The notes beneath the pieces were generated by a model. It had not been told where the DNA came from. It searched no databases and saw only the letters and a program-made list of their open reading frames with translations. The position numbers were made by a program, and so were the translations under genes. Of a DNA stretch of 52,641 nucleotides, positions 46,101 to 52,641 are shown one piece after another. Each line of letters opens with the position of its first letter. Position 1 is the stretch's first letter. The DNA comes from an uncultured Bacilli bacterium (GTDB lineage: Bacteria > Bacillota_I > Bacilli_A > RFN20 > CAG-449), in NCBI GenBank assembly GCA_947627505.1, contig CANQWG010000005.1:1-52641 (forward strand). The letters run 5' to 3'.

Positions 46101-47691
46101 CCACTTGATCAGGGGTTAAATATTCGGATTCTTCAGCCCCGCCGATTTGACGAAGGAAGTGAATAAATTTGTCAATTCCAAAACTGTGGATTAAATCTAC
46201 GTAAGCGTAGAGTTTGCTTTCACCGAATTCTTCAAAAGTGCTCTTTTGTTGTGAAATGGATTTAAGATTGGAAAGATTGTAATAAGGATCGACGGCGCTT
46301 CCGCCACCGCTAGCTGATGCAGCATTATCACTACGGCTAGAAGCGATGTCGGTATAAGTTACATATGCCAAAATGTTCATCACATTATTTGTAATTTCCA
46401 TATAATTACTGCCGACTGTCCACGGGTTTCCAAGACCGGCTACACGGGGATATTGGAAATTGTGATTCATTTCGTGAATGACCCCCCAACAATTAGCGGT
46501 TGTAAACGTGGTTTCATAATCGAGAGTCGTAATTGCCCAACTTGAAGGACAAATCACAGCAAAAATACCGGGATATGCTAAAGCACTGCCACTAGGAATA
46601 TAACTATCATACATCATGATGACCGGTCTTATTTTTCCTTTTAATGTATCAAGACCCATCGCATAATTAGAAAGCATTGAAGCTTTATACCAAAATGTCA
46701 AGCTGCTATCTAATTCTTCAATGTTTTTAATGTAAAGTTTCGGCATCAAAAAATAAACATAAGGAGTTTCAATCCAAGCGTAAGGTGATGGTGCTTCCAA
46801 AATTTCTTTCCAATCTTCAGTTGTAGAAATACCATATTGATAACTAGGATTATCGACCCCGCCTGAGATAGTGATGTCAAAGTTGTGATCGATAGTTGCA
46901 GGGATATCTTTTAAGAATACCATGCCGCCTAATGGCGATCCGATTTTCGTAACAGGTTCAGTAATTGTGAATTCTTTGAAAAGGATAGGCATCCGATTTT
47001 GAGCAGATTGTAATTTTTGGAAAAATTTCTTTTCTATTGCGTGAACTGTATTTTCGCGATAAGGAAATCCGACAACGATAATTAATCGATGATCTTTGTC
47101 GGTTTTGTCGATAATGCTTTGATCGATGGTCACGGTAAGAATTTCTCCCGCCGGAGCAAAAACGCTTAAGGAGTGGCGTGAAGAAACCATGTGATTTATA
47201 GTAACTTTTTTAATAATACGTGGAGCGTCGTCATCGATTTTGCCATAAAATTGACCATCGGCAGAACGATGCTTTCCTAAGGTGCCATCTAATATTTTTG
47301 CATCTGTTTCTTCTAATATTTTTTCGTTTTCGATACGAATCTTACCTAAACTGGTCGCATTTAACGCTTCAACGGTATCAGGTGTGTCACCAGTTAAATC
47401 ACTGAAAGTTTGCGGATGATAAATAGAAGGATATTGATCCTCGGGAAATTCTCCAAAAACTTGCGGTGTATGACTTCTTTCTACTTCATCGATTATTATT
47501 TCGCTATCATAATTAGAAAAGAAGTGATTGTTGTTATCACGATTTTTTGTAGTATCTTGAATCTGATTATTGAGTATTTTATTAGATAAAAGGTTAGAAA
47601 AATTATTGCTTTTGAAAATATTAAAACTGACTATCAGTAAACATAGTGAAATAAATCCTACTAAGAATGAAGTTTTTTTGCCTTTTGTCAT
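43174..47691 (-). CDS. Large cell-surface M60-like metallopeptidase (mucinase type) with carbohydrate-binding-like domains, repeats and C-terminal TM
   Basis: Signal peptide MTKGKKTSFLVGFISLCLLIVSF; VIHEMNHNFQYP (HExxH); F5/8-type-C-like and PA14-like stretches; four ~80-aa repeats; TM + KKKK tail. Confidence 0.88.
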   Translation of the reverse strand: MTKGKKTSFLVGFISLCLLIVSFNIFKSNNFSNLLSNKILNNQIQDTTKNRDNNNHFFSNYDSEIIIDEVERSHTPQVFGEFPEDQYPSIYHPQTFSDLTGDTPDTVEALNATSLGKIRIENEKILEETDAKILDGTLGKHRSADGQFYGKIDDDAPRIIKKVTINHMVSSRHSLSVFAPAGEILTVTIDQSIIDKTDKDHRLIIVVGFPYRENTVHAIEKKFFQKLQSAQNRMPILFKEFTITEPVTKIGSPLGGMVFLKDIPATIDHNFDITISGGVDNPSYQYGISTTEDWKEILEAPSPYAWIETPYVYFLMPKLYIKNIEELDSSLTFWYKASMLSNYAMGLDTLKGKIRPVIMMYDSYIPSGSALAYPGIFAVICPSSWAITTLDYETTFTTANCWGVIHEMNHNFQYPRVAGLGNPWTVGSNYMEITNNVMNILAYVTYTDIASSRSDNAASASGGGSAVDPYYNLSNLKSISQQKSTFEEFGESKLYAYVDLIHSFGIDKFIHFLRQIGGAEESEYLTPDQVVSASGASHNYTTTEDGFATFASQFFKYDMTDYFQDLWHFNLNQTTIAKIKDLNYPKYFSLQNVYALGEKNIETGRPYIFNRNQSEVTLDLKDKTLTSADHFEVASITNIKNGTLIKTSEGLYTFAPNDNYDDITFDVTYNAWFDGDETTYQKTLKVQLKFAVNKTVQAIEYSASNGYTVQQAIEQFANEEHKVKTYTTTSLSTNVTEGINLTYLSTKVIFDYKKKLTFMVYGDDATYIKINGQEAYCNQYINSYWDYGTAISLKENKIEIDVNPNEPILIEAYCLNSGGAGYIHVQYSEDKVNYSSILSSDCLNPNVSQQVIDDYLKDNSKPFFYDTQYDLESNLLKRMYPNNLDLTKKIQEVQCIDSQGRNIPGQNSDHFIKNLTDNNTGTWFTPNPSYNYSHYYIFDFGERVSISNVNIEFYDSSYAPSGYKYHIADNIDTTNISQSIANASNVFNRDNSAYGTKFSDQFELTNGRYLIIEITGPSANNRSSIREISVSQSLNTENVNIYGSSSEEFEYYNEWNPVKGNFINGLAQKTQAGEITFILEGKDLLLYFSQESASNDESYVLIDGQKYSITIDNTSSPSVFIAGLENKQHTVTIVAKNLVFDAALTTGQILEQDELQELNLSISDFVYNGQQWKPVISYNGVILQEGVDYILKSCENNISVGSASFSIEGKGFYKGVLDSTFEILPLELNSETVSLTIDENNVFSGTALTPNIEITTKIDNQEVILKNGIDYDVTFNNNVSAGKASYTIQFKGNFQGTITSYFNISQKELSSKDVTISVLDETSYTGQEITPNIEVKINDQSVTLINGVDYDIVFSNNISAGEASFTINFKGNYRGIINSTFTIAPKEVQLDSNLLSIEDQTYTGEAINPELEISITENDKKTDLVNGVDYDITYSNNIETGKATITIQFKGNYSGTKTLEFNIVNSNNNVETIVLISGVIAIIGIISILSAIIFVTKKKKSMSKN
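43300..44215 (-). repeat. Four tandem ~80-aa repeats in the M60 protein stalk
   Basis: YTGxxxxPxIExx...LxNGVDYDIxxxNNxSxGxAxxxIxFKGNYxGxxxxxFxI repeated. Confidence 0.8.
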
Positions 47692-48057
47692 ACAAGTTTT
47701 CCTTTCTAATTTCAAAACAAATAAATTCATTTTGCATGAAATATATATCATATGGATAAAAATAACACAAGCGAAACGATTAGAAATTTTTTTTGCTAAA
47801 AATGTGATGAAATTTATCTGTTTGATAAAAGCTTTTAAACAAGGTAATTAAAGTAGTTTTATACCAAAAAAACGCCTTCAAATATAGATATTCATTTAAT
47901 TAAATAAAGACATTTAATCATGAGTGAATTGTAGTTTTGACCTCATATTTTTTTCTTTTTAAATTTGAAGTAGAACTGATAGAAAATTAATAATCTAAAT
48001 TTATAATATGTTAATCAATTCGTTCATATTATTTAAAGATGAAAGAAATGATCGTAT

Positions 48058-48576
48058 ATGAATAAAGTATCTTTAGTATTTATTCCGTTGCTGGTGATAT
48101 TAACTATCATATATGCAGCAATTAAAAAGAAAAATGCTTATGCTTCATTTTTGAATGGTACCAAAGAAGGATTGGGATTATTTGTGGAAGTTTTTCCGTC
48201 GGTAATGGCAATGTTACTTGCGGTAACGATGTTAGAAGCTTCGGGATTGATTACAGATATAAAAACTAGTTTAAAAACTCTATTCCCCGCGATAAATATG
48301 TTTGCGGATATTACACCGATGGTATTGTTTAGACCGATATCCGGTTCGGCTTCAATCGCCGTTTTAGATAATATATGTGCTGCCGGTGCCGATTCTTTTA
48401 CTTGCAAGATGGCTTCGACGATTCAAGGAAGCACAGACACGACGATTTATGTTCTATCGTTGTATTTTACAAGCGTTGGAATCACCAAATGGAAACATGC
48501 TTTGAAAGTTGGGCTTATGGCAGATGTGGTTGGGATCACTGTTGGTGTTATTTTGTCTTTACTATTCTTAAAATAA
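48058..48576 (+). CDS. spmB: Spore maturation protein B
   Basis: FLNGTKEGLGLFVEVFPSVMAMLLAVTMLEASG, RPISGSASIAVL, MASTIQGSTDTTIYVLSLYFTSVGI. Confidence 0.94.
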   Translation: MNKVSLVFIPLLVILTIIYAAIKKKNAYASFLNGTKEGLGLFVEVFPSVMAMLLAVTMLEASGLITDIKTSLKTLFPAINMFADITPMVLFRPISGSASIAVLDNICAAGADSFTCKMASTIQGSTDTTIYVLSLYFTSVGITKWKHALKVGLMADVVGITVGVILSLLFLK

Positions 48577-48683
48577 TTTTTTTTTATAAAATTTGAAAAA
48601 TAGTTTTGCATGCTGTTGTCTATGTGCTAATCATTTCAAATATTCTATTTATTTTAATTCCTTTTTTTGATAAACTGATTTGC

Positions 48684-49454
48684 ATGGAAGAAAAAATTAG
48701 ATTGCAAAAAAGAATTGCAGCAAGTGGTATTTGCTCAAGAAGAAAAGCGGAACTCTTGATTACCGCTAATAAAGTAAAAGTAAATAATGTCATTTGCAAT
48801 AAACTTGGTACTTTAGTTTCGCCTTTAGATTGCGTTGAAGTTGATGGAACAATCTTAACTAATGAAGAACAAGTTGTGTTTTTGTTCAATAAACCACTTG
48901 GTGTTTTATCAAGTGCAAAAGATGACCGTGGTCGTAAAGTAGTTACGGATTTTTTTAAAGAGTATCCTTATCGATTATTTCCGGTTGGGCGTCTTGATTA
49001 CAATACTTCTGGTGCTATTTTAATAACGAATGATGGTGAACTGGCAAACTTGATTATGCATCCCTCCTCACATTTAGAAAAAACTTATTTAGCGATAGTA
49101 AATGGACATTTTGATCAAGAGATGGCATTAAAAATGGAAAAGGGAATTCTTTTAAGCGATGGGATGACCGCTCCATGCAAAGTGAACATTATAAGAAATG
49201 GTTTAGAATCTAAAGTAGAAATTAGCATACATGAAGGAAGAAATCGTCAGGTGCGGAGAATGTTTGATTATTTTGGGTTAACTGTAAAATCTTTGACTCG
49301 CATTTCTATTGGATTCATCAAGCTTAACGATCTTAAAAGAGGAGCATATCGTAAATTGACAAATTCTGAAATTGAAATGTTAAAAAATTTGTGCTTGATT
49401 AATAAGAAGAAAAATATAATTCCAAAATATAAAGAAAAAAATTGCCAATCATAA
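48684..49454 (+). CDS. rluB: Ribosomal large-subunit pseudouridine synthase (RluB family)
   Basis: MEEKIRLQKRIAASGICSRRKAELLI (S4 domain), FPVGRLDYNTSGAILITNDGEL; internal ATG start. Confidence 0.92.
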   Translation: MEEKIRLQKRIAASGICSRRKAELLITANKVKVNNVICNKLGTLVSPLDCVEVDGTILTNEEQVVFLFNKPLGVLSSAKDDRGRKVVTDFFKEYPYRLFPVGRLDYNTSGAILITNDGELANLIMHPSSHLEKTYLAIVNGHFDQEMALKMEKGILLSDGMTAPCKVNIIRNGLESKVEISIHEGRNRQVRRMFDYFGLTVKSLTRISIGFIKLNDLKRGAYRKLTNSEIEMLKNLCLINKKKNIIPKYKEKNCQS

Positions 49455-49495
49455 TAGTTGCATTTAAAAATAGGCAGTCATATAATATGGCTGTA

Positions 49496-49600
49496 CTTCA
49501 GGGTTAGGTGAAATTCCTTACCGGCGGTAAACCCCGCGAGCAGTAATGCATGAACTAGTGAAATTCTAGTGGCGACAGTAAAGTCTGGATGAAAGAAGTC
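49496..49600 (+). ncRNA. FMN riboswitch (RFN element)
   Basis: CTTCAGGGTTAGGTGAAATTCCTTACCGGCGGTAAACCCCGCGAGCA ... GGATGAAAGAAG, upstream of ribU. Confidence 0.95.
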
Positions 49601-49621
49601 ATAGTTTAAGTAACTATCTTA

Positions 49622-49648
49622 CCCTCTAAGTATATTGAGGGCTTTTTT
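49622..49648 (+). terminator. Riboswitch expression-platform terminator
   Basis: CCCTC-TAAGTATATT-GAGGG-CTTTTTT. Confidence 0.8.
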
Positions 49649-49679
49649 ATTTTTAAGCCCATATAGAAAGGAGTTTCGT

Positions 49680-50498
49680 ATGAGAAACAAAAAAGTAGCC
49701 TGGATAGTAAAAACGGCTGTTTTATCTGCAATAAGCGCTATCCTTTACATGTTTGTAAAGTTCCCGCTTCCAATGCTTTTCCCTTCGTTTTTAGATATCC
49801 AAATTTCTAATTTACCTGCCATTATCGCAGGATTCCTTTTAGGACCAACCGGTGGTGTTGCTGTGGTTGTTGTAAGAGCTTTGCTTAAAATTCTTACGAT
49901 TGGAACTTCTACAAGTTACGTAGGAGAATTAGCGGATCTTTTAATAGGCATTGCGGTCGTATTAACTTCTTCTTTGATTTACAAAAAATTCCATTCCAAA
50001 AAAGGGGCAATTGTCGGATTGGCACTTTCCTCACTCGCGTGGGTATTAGTGGCCATCATTACTAATTGGCTGATTTTAATCCCGTTCTATTTAGAATTTT
50101 TCTTTAAAGGTAATGTTCAAGGTTTAATTGCAATGTGTGCGATGATCCCTGGAATCAATGAATCAAATTATTTGATTCTTTACTTGTTGGTCGGGGTACT
50201 ACCATTTAATGCTTTATTATCAATCGTTTGTAACCTTATTACTTTCTTAGTCTATAAACGAACCCATTTTATGTTTAATGAAATAGAAGAAAGAACACTT
50301 GTGGCATCAAAATCTCATAATATGCTAATTGTTGGTCTATCGCTAGTAGCTTTGAACGCTCTTTTAATTATCGGTGTTGCCGTTTCTTCTAAATGGCCAA
50401 AAGAGTGGTATGAATGGGTTGGCCTTTTCATCATTTTGGCATTGGGATTAAGTTTATCTGTCACGGATCTTATCTTGTCCCTTAAGAAAAATAACTGA
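49680..50498 (+). CDS. ribU: ECF transporter S component, riboflavin (RibU)
   Basis: FPSFLDIQISNLPAIIAGFLLGPTGGVAVVVVRALLKI; preceded by FMN riboswitch. Confidence 0.93.
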   Translation: MRNKKVAWIVKTAVLSAISAILYMFVKFPLPMLFPSFLDIQISNLPAIIAGFLLGPTGGVAVVVVRALLKILTIGTSTSYVGELADLLIGIAVVLTSSLIYKKFHSKKGAIVGLALSSLAWVLVAIITNWLILIPFYLEFFFKGNVQGLIAMCAMIPGINESNYLILYLLVGVLPFNALLSIVCNLITFLVYKRTHFMFNEIEERTLVASKSHNMLIVGLSLVALNALLIIGVAVSSKWPKEWYEWVGLFIILALGLSLSVTDLILSLKKNN

Positions 50499-50523
50499 TA
50501 TTAAAAATTTTTAATATTAAAAT

Positions 50524-50592
50524 AAAGATGCGTAAGTATGTAAAGAATAATTATTCTTAAAATAAAATGAAATCATACAAGTGCATCTTTTT
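50524..50592 (+). terminator. Long-stem terminator of ribU
   Basis: AAAGATGC(GTAA)GTATG ... CATAC(AAGT)GCATCTTTTTT. Confidence 0.65.
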
Positions 50593-50664
50593 TATTGATT
50601 GTTTGTTCTAATCTATAAATCTCTATCATAAATTCATCTTGAGGAACCTCAAGGAGGTAATATT

Positions 50665-52143
50665 ATGGACACATTACAGGTGTTAAGAGATATCGGATTA
50701 CGAAATAATGGAGATGTGTATTTAGGAGTTGTCGGTCCGGTTAGAGTAGGTAAATCAACTTTTATTAAACGCTTTATGGAGACAATAGTCATTGAAAATA
50801 TCACTGATGAAAGCGAAAAAAAGCGTGCTCTTGATGAACTTCCACAGTCAGGAGAAGGACGCACAATTATGACAATGGAACCAAAATTTGTTCCATCAAA
50901 TGCGGTTTCTATTGCAATTGATGAAAGTCTTTCAGTAAAGATTAGACTTATCGATTGTGTTGGTTTTATTATCGATAGTGCCAATGGGTATTTAGAAGAT
51001 GGTAAAATGAGAATGGTTAAAACCCCATGGTTTACAGAAACCATTCCTTTTGATGATGCGGCGCGTATCGGGACTCAAAAAGTAATTAAGGACCATTCGA
51101 CAATCGGTATTGTTGTAATTAGCGATGGAAGCATCAATGATTTTTCTAGAACAGATTATCTTGGAGCAGAACGCAAGGTTATTGAAGAAATGAAAGAAAT
51201 CGACAAGCCTTTCGTGATTGTCATGAACACCAAAACTCCAGGAAAAGAAGAAACTTTAGCATTAGCAAAAGAATTGGAAACTAATTACGGAGCACCAGTT
51301 ATAGCTTTGGATGTAATGTCAATGGGTCAAAAAGACGCAACTGAAATTTTAAAGGCGGCTCTATATCAATACCCGATCAGTGGCATTGAAATGGCCTTAC
51401 CGACTTGGGTAAGTTCTTTAGATGACGAACATTATATTAAAGTATCGATCAAACAATCGATCGATTTAGCGATGCGAGAAGCTAAAATTGTCAAAGACGT
51501 CGAAAAAATCAATGGTGTTTTAAAAGAAAACGAATACTTAACTGAAGTCAATTTACAAAATGTTGATACTGGGACCGGTATTGTCACTGTTCAATTAGAT
51601 GTGGACGAAGGATTGTACGATCAAGTTTTAAAAGAACTTGTCGGATGTGAAATAACTGACAAAGCCCAATTAATTGCGGTTTTAAGCGAGTATGTCAAAG
51701 CTAAAAAGGATTATGATCTTATAGGTTCGGCATTGAAGATGGCGGAAGGTACAGGCTATGGGTTTGCTTCCTCGCCTTTAGATAAGATGGTAATTGAAAA
51801 ACCGGAGATGATTAAGGTTAACGGAAGATATGGAATCAAGGTCAAAGCGACTTCACCTTCATATCACATTATTAAAGTTGATGTATCAACTTCTTTTGAA
51901 CCGGTTTTAGGAGCTAAAGATCAAGCGGAATACTTCTTAAATTATTTATTGGAAGCGTATGAAAAAAATGAAGCGGCTATTTTAGATTGCGAAATTTTTG
52001 GTCGCCAATTCAAAGATATTTTAAACGAAAGTATTTCTTCAAAACTTAATAGTTTACCGGAACCAGTTAAAGTAAAATTACAACAACTGATCAAAACTAT
52101 TTCAAATAAAGGTAAAGGAAATTTAATCGCTTTTGTATTTTGA
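50665..52143 (+). CDS. spoIVA: Stage IV sporulation protein A (spore coat ATPase)
   Basis: VLRDIGLRNNGDVYLGVVGPVRVGKSTFIKRFMETIVIENI (Walker A), full-length SpoIVA architecture; adjacent to hup. Confidence 0.97.
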   Translation: MDTLQVLRDIGLRNNGDVYLGVVGPVRVGKSTFIKRFMETIVIENITDESEKKRALDELPQSGEGRTIMTMEPKFVPSNAVSIAIDESLSVKIRLIDCVGFIIDSANGYLEDGKMRMVKTPWFTETIPFDDAARIGTQKVIKDHSTIGIVVISDGSINDFSRTDYLGAERKVIEEMKEIDKPFVIVMNTKTPGKEETLALAKELETNYGAPVIALDVMSMGQKDATEILKAALYQYPISGIEMALPTWVSSLDDEHYIKVSIKQSIDLAMREAKIVKDVEKINGVLKENEYLTEVNLQNVDTGTGIVTVQLDVDEGLYDQVLKELVGCEITDKAQLIAVLSEYVKAKKDYDLIGSALKMAEGTGYGFASSPLDKMVIEKPEMIKVNGRYGIKVKATSPSYHIIKVDVSTSFEPVLGAKDQAEYFLNYLLEAYEKNEAAILDCEIFGRQFKDILNESISSKLNSLPEPVKVKLQQLIKTISNKGKGNLIAFVF

Positions 52144-52253
52144 TGATAAGTTATAAGATGTAAGCGCTATCTTAATTTCTATATATTTCAAGAAAAGGTT
52201 GCAAAAAGTCCTAATTTATGGTATTATTTGTACAATTCATTAGGAGGTTAGAA

Positions 52254-52529
52254 ATGAATAAAGCTGATTTAGTAGAAAAGGTTGCAGCTGAAGCTCGTTT
52301 AACGAAAAAAGATGCCCAATATGCAACCGAAGTTGTTTTCGAAAAAATTCTTGAAGCTCTCGTTGCTGGCGAAGAAGTGAAAATTGCTGGATTTGGTTCC
52401 TTTGTTGTCAAAGAACGTGCGGCAAGAGTCGGAATTAATCCAACTACCAAAGAAAAAATTGAGATTCCTGCGATGAAAGCTGTTGTCTTTAAGGCAGCCA
52501 AACCAGCTAAAGATAAAGTTAATGGCTAA
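52254..52529 (+). CDS. hup: HU-family DNA-binding protein
   Basis: MNKADLVEKVAAEARLTKKDAQYATEVV, GFGSFVVKERAARVGINPTTKEKIEIPA; SD taggagg. Confidence 0.97.
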   Translation: MNKADLVEKVAAEARLTKKDAQYATEVVFEKILEALVAGEEVKIAGFGSFVVKERAARVGINPTTKEKIEIPAMKAVVFKAAKPAKDKVNG

Positions 52530-52533
52530 TTAA

Positions 52534-52565
52534 AAAAGAACTTCTTTCAAAGAAGTTCTTTTTAT
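52534..52565 (+). terminator. Intrinsic terminator of hup
   Basis: AAAAAGAACTTCTTT-CA-AAGAAGTTCTTTTT. Confidence 0.9.
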
Positions 52566-52641
52566 TTTAACTAGGAAATTGTATTTTAATGAAAAAGACA
52601 AAAAAGGACACAAAGATGAGTTGCAAATATAAAAAATATTA

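Noticed and set aside
49496-49650. FMN riboswitch as novel
   Set aside because: Canonical RFN element in its expected position before ribU; listed as a feature only.

Overview
AT-rich window from a Firmicutes-type chromosome (Bacilli / Erysipelotrichia-like by gene content; taxon not determinable here). The core backbone holds the rpsP-khpA-rimM-trmD block with a divergent rplS, a HIT/PrsA-type lipoprotein block, a complete SUF Fe-S operon (sufCDSUB) running directly into mnmG-rsmG-parA-parB, a DacB/DacF-like carboxypeptidase, csoR-copA, and spmA / spmB / rluB / FMN-riboswitch-ribU / spoIVA / hup. spmA, spmB, spoIVA and two tiny YjcZ-like membrane ORFs missed by the ORF track indicate a spore former. 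Accessory material: (i) an AT-rich cluster at 4.0-7.7 kb with an XRE regulator, small lipoproteins, three dispersed identical-type hairpins and a G7-A-G7 tract; (ii) a ~13.4 kb island (about 29063-42496) flanked by ~85-bp imperfect direct repeats of the gene X-spmA junction. The island carries an ECF-type sigma factor, a one-TM putative anti-sigma, a secreted S8-type protease, an orphan HTH protein, a small holin-like membrane protein, a 2157-aa Rhs/YD-repeat protein without a signal peptide, and three tandem near-identical lipoproteins with decayed rhs 3' ends between them; (iii) a large M60-like, mucinase-type protease gene inserted antisense between spmA and spmB. The best candidate for an undescribed system is the island: a sigma/anti-sigma-controlled giant Rhs protein with a holin-like partner and an amplified lipoprotein (immunity-like) array. 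Function is inferred only.
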